Positions 23,342 to 31,435 of a stretch of 64,000 nt of DNA are shown piece by piece; within the stretch, counting starts at the first letter, position 1; every line of letters begins with the position of its first letter. The translations under genes and the position numbers were made by a program. The notes beneath the pieces were generated by a model, which was not told the origin of the DNA, searched no databases, and was given only the letters and a program-made list of their open reading frames with translations. This DNA is from an uncultured bacterium. GTDB taxonomy: Bacteria > Myxococcota_A > Polyangia > Polyangiales > Houyiibacteriaceae. Location of the stretch: positions 1 through 64,000 of the forward strand of contig CALJDU010000058.1 in the NCBI GenBank assembly GCA_938024995.1. The letters are read 5' to 3'.

Positions 23342-25492
23342 GTGGCCCGAACGGAAGCAGCGATCGCGCGACGCCCCGGCTCCATGCAGAGACGCGCGCC
23401 CGCTCGCTCCAAAAAGGCTCGCGCGAAGCCGCGCCGAAAGCTCCGCGCGCTGCTGCCCAGCCGCCAGCACCTGCCGTGGTTTCTGGTCGTCCTCTCGCTT
23501 CCGTTCTACGTCTTCGGCAGCGGTCGACCACAGCCCGCGGACTTCATGATGCTCTTCATGCTGGGAACCGAGGCGCTCCGCGCCGGCGGCGTCTCCCCGC
23601 AGATCACCGCCCCGATCCGCTCGCTCCTCCGCTTCGTCATTTACGTCACGTTGATCAACGTCGCGTGGGCGGTGATGACGAGCAACCCTGAGTTTCTGAA
23701 GTCGACCGCGTTCTACGGATTCAACTTTGTGATCTTCTCCGGCTTCGTGATCCGCGCTTCGCGTCGCGACGAAGAGTTCCTCCGGTGGACGCTCAACGGC
23801 GCCGCGCTCTCGGTCATCTCGCTCGCGTTCCTCGCGATCCCGTTTGGGCACCGAATGGAGTCCGGGCGGCTCGAGCTCTTCTTCAACAACCCGAACCAGC
23901 TCGCGTACTACGTAATCACGATGCTCAGCATCGTCGTCGCGCTCGCTCCGCGTTTCAAACCGAGCGCACTCTTCATCGGGGCCGCCTCACTCGCGGGCGC
24001 GTTCCTGGAGCTGAGAACCGGTTCGCGCGCCGGGCTCCTCGGTATCGTCGTCTTGCTCGGGATCTACTTCGGCAAGCGCCCGATCCTCTTGGCCGCGATG
24101 TCGGCCCCCGGCTTCTTCTACCTGCTCTACTCCGACCTGCTCTCCGAGAACGCGCTCTGGCGTCATCGCATCGCGGTCGTCGAGGAGAGCGGGACGGAGC
24201 AGTACCTCGCCGACCGCGGGATCGATCGGCTCTTCGACCACCCGGAGCACCTCTTCGTCGGCGCGGGCGAGGGCTTCCACGAGCGGTTCCATTTTTACGG
24301 ACAGGAGCTCCACTCGAGCGCCGCGAACCTCATCTTCTCCTACGGCACCCTGGGCACCTTGCTTTTCGCTGTCTTCGCGTGGGGCATCATCAAGACCGGC
24401 GGCCGCCGCATCGCGCTCTTGATGATCCCGTCGTTCGCGTACGGCCTCTTCCACAATGGTCTCCGCTTCCGTCCCTTCTGGCTGATGCTCGGCGTCTTCG
24501 CGGTCTGGACCGTCGTCGCGCGGCGCCCAAAGAAGAGCGCGACCGTCGAAAGCGCCGCCAAGGCGAACGACGAGACGGGGAGCAAGAGCGATGTCGAGAG
24601 TAAGGTCGAGAGCGAGGCCCCGCTCGCGGCCGTCATGTCCTTCCCTTCCGGCTCCGATCGCCCGGCTCGAACTCCTGAGCCCCGCGACGTCCTCCAGGGC
24701 GCGGCCAGCGCGCTCACGAGCGACGACCCGGCAGAGTGGGCCCGCGGTATGTCGCGCGCCTTTGACGACGCGTTTGCGGCGGCCCGCGCCGAGCGTGAAG
24801 AAGACGTCCCCGCGTCGCTCCTCATCGGCGCGCAGCTCGCCACCGCGGTGGTCACGACCAAGTGCACCCCGCAGGACACCGCCGCGCCGCTCGGCTCGCG
24901 TCGTCACGAGATCCAGCCCGACCCACACGTTCCCTTCACGACGTCCGAGTGGTCCCGCGCGTTGTTCGCGGCCACCGCGGTCATGGACGCTGCGAGCGCG
25001 ACCCGTCTCGCGCAGCACGATCCCTACAACCTGACGCAAGACTCCGATTCACGAGAGCTCGCCCTGGCCAAGACGTTCGCCAGCCTCTTTTTGATGCGCG
25101 CACCCAGCCCGATGAAGCGGCAACAGCTCAAGCCGACTGGGCTCGCGCACCGCGCGTTACTTGATGTGCTCGATGGAGACACCGCCGCCCTCGTCAGCGC
25201 GGCGAACACGTTCGCGGACGCGCGCACCAGCGGTCCGTTCTCCCTCCCGCTCGCGGCGGTCGCGGCCATCGCGGAGTCACGCGGGCTCTCGCTTCCGTGG
25301 TCCGACGTGCGCTTCACACGCGCGGTCCCGAGCTCGCTGCAGCGCCCCTCACCCGTCGTCCCAGCGTGCACATCGTGCGCGCGCGCCCTCTCCCGCTTCG
25401 ACACGTCCTGTGTGTTCTGCGGCGCGAACGAGACCCGTGAGCTGAACTTCGAGGACGCTTTCTTTCGGCCCTCTCCTAGCGACTCTCGCTAG
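23342..25492 (+). CDS. O-antigen ligase/Wzy-like membrane protein fused to a cytoplasmic zinc-ribbon domain
   Basis: The 716-residue product has two parts. Residues about 35-400 are a polytopic membrane region of the O-antigen ligase/polymerase type (Wzy_C), with FFNNPNQLAYY, LELRTGSRAG and a large loop containing GAGEGFHERFHFYGQELHSSAANL, comparable to the His-containing periplasmic loop of WaaL/Wzy proteins. From about residue 400 on it is soluble: a charged linker, a helical domain of about 230 residues, and at the end C-x2-C and C-x2-C pairs (CTSC, CVFC) that read as a zinc ribbon. The start is taken as GTG 23342, with ATG 23384 as an alternative. The two parts lie in one uninterrupted frame. 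The last 17 bp overlap the convergent gene. Confidence 0.85.
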   Translation: MARTEAAIARRPGSMQRRAPARSKKARAKPRRKLRALLPSRQHLPWFLVVLSLPFYVFGSGRPQPADFMMLFMLGTEALRAGGVSPQITAPIRSLLRFVIYVTLINVAWAVMTSNPEFLKSTAFYGFNFVIFSGFVIRASRRDEEFLRWTLNGAALSVISLAFLAIPFGHRMESGRLELFFNNPNQLAYYVITMLSIVVALAPRFKPSALFIGAASLAGAFLELRTGSRAGLLGIVVLLGIYFGKRPILLAAMSAPGFFYLLYSDLLSENALWRHRIAVVEESGTEQYLADRGIDRLFDHPEHLFVGAGEGFHERFHFYGQELHSSAANLIFSYGTLGTLLFAVFAWGIIKTGGRRIALLMIPSFAYGLFHNGLRFRPFWLMLGVFAVWTVVARRPKKSATVESAAKANDETGSKSDVESKVESEAPLAAVMSFPSGSDRPARTPEPRDVLQGAASALTSDDPAEWARGMSRAFDDAFAAARAEREEDVPASLLIGAQLATAVVTTKCTPQDTAAPLGSRRHEIQPDPHVPFTTSEWSRALFAATAVMDAASATRLAQHDPYNLTQDSDSRELALAKTFASLFLMRAPSPMKRQQLKPTGLAHRALLDVLDGDTAALVSAANTFADARTSGPFSLPLAAVAAIAESRGLSLPWSDVRFTRAVPSSLQRPSPVVPACTSCARALSRFDTSCVFCGANETRELNFEDAFFRPSPSDSR

Positions 25493-26525
25493 CCGGTGAA
25501 CGCTCCCGCGCCCGCGTCAGCGTGACGACCCCAACCGCGAATACGAGCGCGGCCACCAGCGGGACCGTGAACGCGACGACTCCAGTGAACCACGCGATCC
25601 CGCACGCCGCGATCGCCGCGGTGCAGACGCCATAGCCACCGGAGACCACTCCATGCGGCAAGCCAGAGATCACGAGGCGCTGATAGAAGTGCGAGCGATG
25701 CGCCTTGAGCACGTTCTCGCCCGCGATGAGCCGTCGCGTAAAGGTGAGCGCGGTGTCGAGGAAGAACGGCCAGATGAACAGCAGCGCGACCACGGGCAAC
25801 TTGGGGTCGTGGTCCCCGAGCAACGGAAAGCCCGCGAACGCGAAACCGAGAAAGGTCGCGCCGACATCGCCCATGAAGATGGTAGCGGGGGGCCAGTTGT
25901 GAAAGAGGAAGCCGAGCGCGGAGGCGGCGATCACGACGCCCGTGTAGATGAGGAACGGCTCCTCGCCGAGCGCGCCCAGGATGGCCCAGGCGATACCCGC
26001 GACCGCCGCTTGGCTCCCCGCGATGCCATCGATCCCATCCATGAAGTTGTAGGCGTTGATGAGCCCCACGATCCAGATGAACGCGACCACGTATCCAACG
26101 ACCCCGAGGTTCACGACGACGCCGAGGTCCACGCTCGGCATCCCGCCGCACCCGATGAGCAGCGCGCCGGCCGCCGCGAAGTGCACCAAAAAGCGTGCGC
26201 CCGTTCCAATCGAACGGAGGTCGTCGACGAAGCTCACCAAGACGATCGCGAAGGCCCCACCGATCCACCAAGGCGCTTCGGCACGGATCACCTCGCTGAG
26301 CTCAAATCGGTTCGGCGTCAGCAACATCGCGATCCCGAGCAAGAGCGCGAAGACCGCGATCACGACGCCTCCGCCGCGAGGGGTCGGTGTCGTGTGAGAG
26401 CTCCGCTCGTTGGGGACGTCCATCATGTTACGGAGCGCCCAGCGTTTGACGCCGGAGACGAAGACCGCCGCGAGGACCGCGGTGACGACGGCGACGGCGG
26501 CGAGGGTGTGCGGACTTTGCGGCAT
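25476..26525 (-). CDS. Polyprenyl-phosphate sugar-1-phosphate transferase (WecA/WbpL-like)
   Basis: A 349-residue protein with about ten membrane spans and the motifs of the MraY/WecA family: an Asp pair in VSFVDDLRSIGTG, the central INAYNFMDGIDG, and IFMGDVGATFLGF. A cytoplasmic His/Arg loop (GENVLKAHRSHFYQRLV) follows. These enzymes start polysaccharide or O-antigen synthesis by moving a sugar-1-phosphate, commonly GlcNAc-1-P or a deoxyamino sugar, from its UDP form to undecaprenyl phosphate. It is transcribed opposite to the main cluster and its last 17 bp overlap the end of the ligase-like gene. Confidence 0.93.
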   Translation of the reverse strand: MPQSPHTLAAVAVVTAVLAAVFVSGVKRWALRNMMDVPNERSSHTTPTPRGGGVVIAVFALLLGIAMLLTPNRFELSEVIRAEAPWWIGGAFAIVLVSFVDDLRSIGTGARFLVHFAAAGALLIGCGGMPSVDLGVVVNLGVVGYVVAFIWIVGLINAYNFMDGIDGIAGSQAAVAGIAWAILGALGEEPFLIYTGVVIAASALGFLFHNWPPATIFMGDVGATFLGFAFAGFPLLGDHDPKLPVVALLFIWPFFLDTALTFTRRLIAGENVLKAHRSHFYQRLVISGLPHGVVSGGYGVCTAAIAACGIAWFTGVVAFTVPLVAALVFAVGVVTLTRARERSPASESR

Positions 26526-26666
26526 CAGGTTCTGCTTACGTGGGGAGACGACGAGCGCGCGCAGCTTAACAGGTCCGGCGGCGGCTCGGGGAGTTCGACG
26601 AATCTAGGGTGCTCGGCGGCTCGGCGGCGTTCACCTCGGTCACGTCGGTCACGTCGCGCACCGCGC

Positions 26667-27608
26667 TTAGCCTCGCAAGCGACCCGCGGCGTGCAGCGCA
26701 GGCACCTGAACGACCAGCGGCACCGCCGAGAAGAGCGCATCCGTCGAGAGCACCGCGTCATCGCAAAACGAGCGAATCAGCTCGCTTACCCGACCGCCGA
26801 CGAGCTTCCCGGCGACGCGGAGCGGACGCTCCGGCAGAGGCACCCGCACAACGCGACGGTCCCCCGCCAACGCATCCGCGATCTCCCGCATCGAGATCGG
26901 TCGCGGTTCGCTCACGTTGAAGGTCCTCTGGTCCGGCGCCTTCGCGGCGATCATCAAGAGCGCATCAACCACGGTGCTCACGTGACACATGCTCTTGGCG
27001 GCTCTGCCGGACGCGACGCTCGGGAAGACGCCGCGCTGAATCAACGAGGCCAGGCGCGCGAGGTTTCCGGGCGCGCCGTCACCAAAGAACATACTCGGGC
27101 GCGCGACGTAGGCGTCGGGCCGTGCGAGCACGTGCTCTTCCGCGAGCTCTTTGCTCCGACCGTACGCCGTACGCGGTGCCAGAGCGTCTCCTTCGCGGAA
27201 CGGGCCACCAGGCCCGTAAACGCTGCTGCTGCTCACATAGAGAAACCGCGCCGCCGCAGGCGTGACCCGCAGAAGGGTCTCGGTGCCCGTCGCGTTGACG
27301 GTAAAGAACGCCCGCTCCTCTTCGATGGTCCGTGGCCGCCGGTGCGCGAGACCCGCTGCGTGAATCACCAGCTCCGCGTCGCGCACCAGCTCGCGAAGCG
27401 CGTCGACATCCGACAACCCTCCCGCGGAGACGCTCACCGCGTCGGGAAACGGAGCACCCGAACGCGAGAGCACCCGGACCTCGGCTCCGATCTCCAAGAG
27501 CGCCGTAAGCACGTGCCGCCCCAAGAACCCGCTCGCGCCGGTCAACGCCACGCGGCGACCCTTAAGTTCCTCAAGCAGGGTCGCTCCCGCCTTGCTACGC
27601 TCCCGCAC
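26667..27608 (-). CDS. NAD(P)-dependent epimerase/reductase (extended SDR)
   Basis: This 313-residue SDR has VALTGASGFLGRHVL, LVIHAAGLAH, FLYVSSSSVYG and the active-site Tyr/Lys in TAYGRSKELAEEHV, plus a short C-terminal substrate domain (FNVSEPRPISMREIADAL). WbpK/Gne-like 4-reductases paired with WbpL have this look, in keeping with the WecA/WbpL-like gene next to it. Several ATG codons lie upstream (27623-27644), but the GTG at 27608 has a good Shine-Dalgarno (GAGGGAG) six bases before it, so it is preferred. The divergent GT4 gene starts 19 bp away. Confidence 0.85.
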   Translation of the reverse strand: MRERSKAGATLLEELKGRRVALTGASGFLGRHVLTALLEIGAEVRVLSRSGAPFPDAVSVSAGGLSDVDALRELVRDAELVIHAAGLAHRRPRTIEEERAFFTVNATGTETLLRVTPAAARFLYVSSSSVYGPGGPFREGDALAPRTAYGRSKELAEEHVLARPDAYVARPSMFFGDGAPGNLARLASLIQRGVFPSVASGRAAKSMCHVSTVVDALLMIAAKAPDQRTFNVSEPRPISMREIADALAGDRRVVRVPLPERPLRVAGKLVGGRVSELIRSFCDDAVLSTDALFSAVPLVVQVPALHAAGRLRG

Positions 27609-27627
27609 CCTTAGCTCCCTCATCGTC

Positions 27628-28797
27628 ATGCGCATCGCCATCATCGGGGGTGACCCCCACTATCTACTGAACTTCCGCGGAGATCTCATCTCCGCAATGG
27701 TCTCCCATGGCCATCAGGTATTGGCGCTGGGCGGAACGACGCGGGAAGTGAGCGCGCTGTCTTCGGTGTCGGACGGGATGGAAGCGAGAGGCGCGCGCTT
27801 TCAGCCCTTCTACTTTGATCGGCGCGGCACCTCACCGCGACGCGAGGCCAAGACTCTACTCGATCTTCGGCGCAAGCTCCGCGCGTTCCGCCCGCAAATT
27901 GTCCTGAGCTACACGCCCAAAGTGATCATCTACGGGACCTTCGCGGCGCGGATGGCGGGCGCCCAGCGGGTCTACGCCTTGATGACCGGTCTCGGCACGA
28001 TGTTCACAGACGATGGCGAGCGGAGCCTCAAGCGTCGCGTGGTCTCGAGGCTCGTCGCGACCTTGATGGGACGCGCGCTTTCGCAGGTCGACAAGGTCAT
28101 CTTTCAAAATCCGGACGACCGCGCCGACCTCCGCCGCCTGGGGTTGCTGCGCCACTCGACCGCGACGGGTCTCGTCAACGGCTCCGGGGTCGACACCGCG
28201 CTCTTTGCTTTCGTCCCCGCGCCCGACTCTCCGCTCGTCTTCACGCAGATCTCGCGCGTGCAACGACAGAAAGGCGTGACCGAGTTCGCGGAGGCCGCGG
28301 CGCGGTTGAGCGAGCGCTTTCCCGAGGTCGAGTTTCGTCTCGTCGGCCCGCTCGAAGAAGGGGCCGCGGGCATCGCCGAGGAAGAGGTAAAGACGTGGGC
28401 CGCGGTCAACTGGATCGGTCCCGTCCGCGATGTGCATGACGAGCTCGCGCGCGCCAGCGTCTTCGTGCTCCCTTCGTATCGCGAAGGCACCCCGCGCTCG
28501 GTGCTTGAGGCGCTCTCCGTGGGTCGCGCGACGATCACGACCGACGTACCAGGGTGCCGCGAGACCGTGACGGACGGCGACAACGGCTTCCTCGTCCCCT
28601 CGCAGGAGCCCGGCGCGCTCGCCGACGCGATGGAGCGCTTCATCGAGGATCGTTCGCTGGTCACGACCATGAGCCGCGCGGCCCGCCGCGTCGCAGAGGA
28701 GAAGTACGACGTGCACAAGGTCAACCGCGCGATGCTCGCGCACATGGAGATCGTCGATCCTGAGAGCGCTCCTGCGCACGTCAGCGAGACCGCCTAG
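27628..28797 (+). CDS. GT4-family glycosyltransferase
   Basis: The 389-residue enzyme has a GT-B fold. The N-terminal half has IAIIGGDPHYLLNFRG and VLSYTPKVIIYGTFAA, matching PglA/CapM-type glycosyltransferases that act on undecaprenyl-PP-linked sugars; the C-terminal half has FTQISRVQRQKGV, FVLPSYREGTPRSVLEA (the E-x7-E region) and DGDNGFLVPSQEP. The ATG at 27628 is preferred over the upstream TTG because the first strand begins there. The stop is immediately followed by the ATG of asnB without any gap. Confidence 0.92.
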   Translation: MRIAIIGGDPHYLLNFRGDLISAMVSHGHQVLALGGTTREVSALSSVSDGMEARGARFQPFYFDRRGTSPRREAKTLLDLRRKLRAFRPQIVLSYTPKVIIYGTFAARMAGAQRVYALMTGLGTMFTDDGERSLKRRVVSRLVATLMGRALSQVDKVIFQNPDDRADLRRLGLLRHSTATGLVNGSGVDTALFAFVPAPDSPLVFTQISRVQRQKGVTEFAEAAARLSERFPEVEFRLVGPLEEGAAGIAEEEVKTWAAVNWIGPVRDVHDELARASVFVLPSYREGTPRSVLEALSVGRATITTDVPGCRETVTDGDNGFLVPSQEPGALADAMERFIEDRSLVTTMSRAARRVAEEKYDVHKVNRAMLAHMEIVDPESAPAHVSETA

Positions 28798-30702
28798 ATG
28801 TGCGGCATCGCAGGCGCCTGGCACCAGGACGGTTCCCCCATCTCGGAAGCGGCGCTCATCCGAGCGCGTGACGCCATCACGCAGCGCGGGCCCGACGACG
28901 CCGGCCATCACATTGAAGGCCCAGTGGGCCTCGCGCACCGGCGCCTCTCGATCATCGACCTCTCCCCAGCCGGGCGTATGCCGATGTTCTGCGACGACGG
29001 CCGCGTCTGGGCGGTCTTCAACGGCGAGGTCTACAACTTCGAGTCCCTTCGGAAGGAGCTCGAGGCGCGTGGGCGAACGTTCAAGAGCCGCACCGACAGC
29101 GAGGTCGTGCTCCACGCCTACGCGGAGTGGGGCCTTGATTGCTTCGCGCGCTTCAACGGAATGTTCGCGCTCGCGGTGTACGACGGCCGTACCGACGAGC
29201 TCGTCCTCGCGCGCGACGTGACCGGCCAGAAGCCGCTCTACTACCACCATGTCCCGGGCAAGCGGCTCGTGTTCGGTTCGGGGCTCTCGCCGATCCGGGC
29301 GTGGCCCGACTTCCCCGCCGAGGTCGATCGCGACGCGGTGTTTGAGTACATGCGGGTCGGCTACGTGCCGAGCCCGCGGAGCATCTTCAAGGAGACCTAC
29401 CGGGTCCCGCCGGGTACCGCGATTGTCTTCAAGAAGAACGGTTCCAAGGAGACGCACCGCTACTTCGATCTGCGCAAGCACGCGGAGGCGCCGCGCCTCA
29501 AGCTCGGCAACGACGAGGCCTATGTCGACGAGCTTCATCGGCTCTTGAGCGACGCGACCCGGATCCGCATGATCGCCGACGTCCCGCTCGGCGCGTTCCT
29601 CTCGGGCGGGCTCGACTCAAGCCTCATCGTCGCGCTCATGGCGGAGCATCGCGCCAAGGTGCAGACCTTCACGATCGGGTTCGCGCAAAAGAACTACGAC
29701 GAGAGCACGTTCGCGCACAAGGTCGCCAAGCACCTCGGCGTCGACAACACGATGACGGTGCTCACCGGCGACGACATCCTCGCGCAGCTGCCGGACATCG
29801 TGCACTACTTTGATGAGCCGATGGCGGACTACTCCGTCTTGCCGACGCTCGCGGTCAGCAAGCTCGCGCGTCGCCACGTCACGGTCGCGCTCACCGGGGA
29901 CGGCGCGGACGAGGAGTTCGGCGGCTATCGCTACTATCTCGCCACGCGGGTCTTTGAGCAGTACGAGAAGATCATGCCGGGCGCGCTCCGCGGTCCCCTC
30001 AAGCGCGTGGCCCGGCGCGTCCCCCAAGCCGGCGTTCGGCGCGTCATCGACCGAAGCGACGCACGCGACGTCGCCGAGTTCTTCGCTCAAGGCGGGTTCT
30101 ATCGCGGCCCGACCGCGCGCGGCGTCCCCATGCTGCTCAAGGGGCGCTCTAAGGACAGCATGCAGCGTATCGCGGACACGATACGCGGCTGCCGCACCCC
30201 GAGCGGAACGGAAGCAGGCTTGCTCTACGACGCCACCCACACCCTCCCCGGTGCATGGCTCCACAAGGTCGATCGCGCGAGCATGGCGGTCGCGCTCGAG
30301 GCGCGCTCTCCCTTCCTCGACAAGCGCGTCGTCGAATTCGCGTTTCGCATCCCGCTCGACCTCCGCGTCCGCGCGACCGCGAAAAAGTACGTCGTCCGGC
30401 AGCTGCTCAAGCGCTACTTGCCTGACGAGCTCGTCGACCGGCCGAAGCAAGGCTTCACCGCGCCGGTCGCCAAGTGGCTCCGTGAAGACCTACGCGATCA
30501 GCTCCGCGACGCCCTCTCGCCGGAACAGGTCAAAGCGCGCGGGTACTTCGAGCCGGGACGCGTGGACGCGATCGTGAAAGAGCACCTCGACGGCGCGCAT
30601 GACCACGCGCAGATCCTCTGGGCGCTGTTTACGCTTGAGCAGTGGCATCGGCACCACGTCGATCAGGTGCCCGAAGCGCGCGGCCCAGCGAACTTGGAGT
30701 AG
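28798..30702 (+). CDS. asnB: Asparagine synthase (glutamine-hydrolysing) type amidotransferase
   Basis: The 634-residue protein is a class II glutamine amidotransferase fused to an ATP-pyrophosphatase synthetase domain. Met-Cys-Gly at the start places the nucleophile at Cys2; GEVYNFESL and TDSEVVLHAY belong to the glutaminase part, and FLSGGLDSSLIVALM is the PP-loop near residue 272. EARSPFLDKRVVEFA is typical of AsnB. AsnB-like proteins inside polysaccharide clusters (WbpS, for example) are thought to amidate sugar carboxylates, so with ugd upstream an amidated uronic acid is a reasonable proposal. It directly abuts the GT4 gene. Confidence 0.94.
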   Translation: MCGIAGAWHQDGSPISEAALIRARDAITQRGPDDAGHHIEGPVGLAHRRLSIIDLSPAGRMPMFCDDGRVWAVFNGEVYNFESLRKELEARGRTFKSRTDSEVVLHAYAEWGLDCFARFNGMFALAVYDGRTDELVLARDVTGQKPLYYHHVPGKRLVFGSGLSPIRAWPDFPAEVDRDAVFEYMRVGYVPSPRSIFKETYRVPPGTAIVFKKNGSKETHRYFDLRKHAEAPRLKLGNDEAYVDELHRLLSDATRIRMIADVPLGAFLSGGLDSSLIVALMAEHRAKVQTFTIGFAQKNYDESTFAHKVAKHLGVDNTMTVLTGDDILAQLPDIVHYFDEPMADYSVLPTLAVSKLARRHVTVALTGDGADEEFGGYRYYLATRVFEQYEKIMPGALRGPLKRVARRVPQAGVRRVIDRSDARDVAEFFAQGGFYRGPTARGVPMLLKGRSKDSMQRIADTIRGCRTPSGTEAGLLYDATHTLPGAWLHKVDRASMAVALEARSPFLDKRVVEFAFRIPLDLRVRATAKKYVVRQLLKRYLPDELVDRPKQGFTAPVAKWLREDLRDQLRDALSPEQVKARGYFEPGRVDAIVKEHLDGAHDHAQILWALFTLEQWHRHHVDQVPEARGPANLE

Positions 30703-30735
30703 TCGTTGCTCGGAGTAGTCGTTGCTTGGAGTAGC
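30696..30735 (+). repeat. 16-bp direct repeat at the end of asnB
   Basis: The 15-base sequence ggagtagtcgttgct occurs at 30696-30710 and 30712-30726, with a partial third copy from 30728. The asnB stop codon (30700-30702) is inside the first copy, so the tandem duplication extends the 3' untranslated end without changing the protein. Confidence 0.8.
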
Positions 30736-30745
30736 CGGCGACCTG

Positions 30746-31435
30746 CTAGGCGAGTCGTCGCGTGAGCGCGGTCCGGGCCTCCGCGACCAGGTCGTTGTCG
30801 CCACCCTCGTGCGCCAACGACAGCTCCTTGCCGCCTTCCGCGCACGCCGCGATGACGTAGAGCAGGTCCGCGTGAAACGCGTCGGTCGCGATCTGCTGCG
30901 CGTCGAGCGCGACGTCTTCCGAACGGGAAAGCGCGATGTCGATGCCGCCACCCAACCACGACGCGCGACGATGCGCTTCTTCGAGACGACGCGCTTCCAG
31001 TCGGAGCCGCGCGGTCATCACGCCCTCGGCGCCGCGCGCGGTCCACATCGCGGCCCGCGCGAGCTCCGCGTACCCGTGGCCCGGAACGGTTCGGAAGGTC
31101 GCCGGGAGCTCGTTGGCGGCGAACTCCGCGGAGCGCGCCGCGTCCTCGCATTGCTCGCGGGTCGCGCGTCGAGCGACGCAATCACGCGCGACCTGAAGCG
31201 CATGGGTAAGCGGCTTACCGCCGTCGGTCAGCCCGTCTACGCGCCGCTCCACCAGGTCCCCCAGCACGTGCACCATGGCGGCGAGCGGAGCCGACGCCGC
31301 GCCCGCCAACCAAAAGAACCACTCGAGGGACGGACAGGCGTCAGACGCTTCCTCCACGCTGGGGCGCTCCGCGACGAACCCGAGCAGCTCGCTCGGCGCG
31401 TCCATGGCAACGAGGGCGTCCTCGAGACGGCTCAC
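30746..31435 (-). CDS. Uncharacterised helical protein coupled to M1 aminopeptidase
   Basis: This 229-residue Ala/Arg/Glu-rich soluble protein is predicted mostly helical and has no signal peptide or recognised motif. Its GTG start overlaps the TGA of the upstream M1 aminopeptidase gene (GTGA), so both are probably translated from one message. Similar short helical proteins with WFFWLAGAAS- and AHR-type segments are often paralogous in myxobacteria, but I cannot name a family. Confidence 0.75.
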   Translation of the reverse strand: MSRLEDALVAMDAPSELLGFVAERPSVEEASDACPSLEWFFWLAGAASAPLAAMVHVLGDLVERRVDGLTDGGKPLTHALQVARDCVARRATREQCEDAARSAEFAANELPATFRTVPGHGYAELARAAMWTARGAEGVMTARLRLEARRLEEAHRRASWLGGGIDIALSRSEDVALDAQQIATDAFHADLLYVIAACAEGGKELSLAHEGGDNDLVAEARTALTRRLA

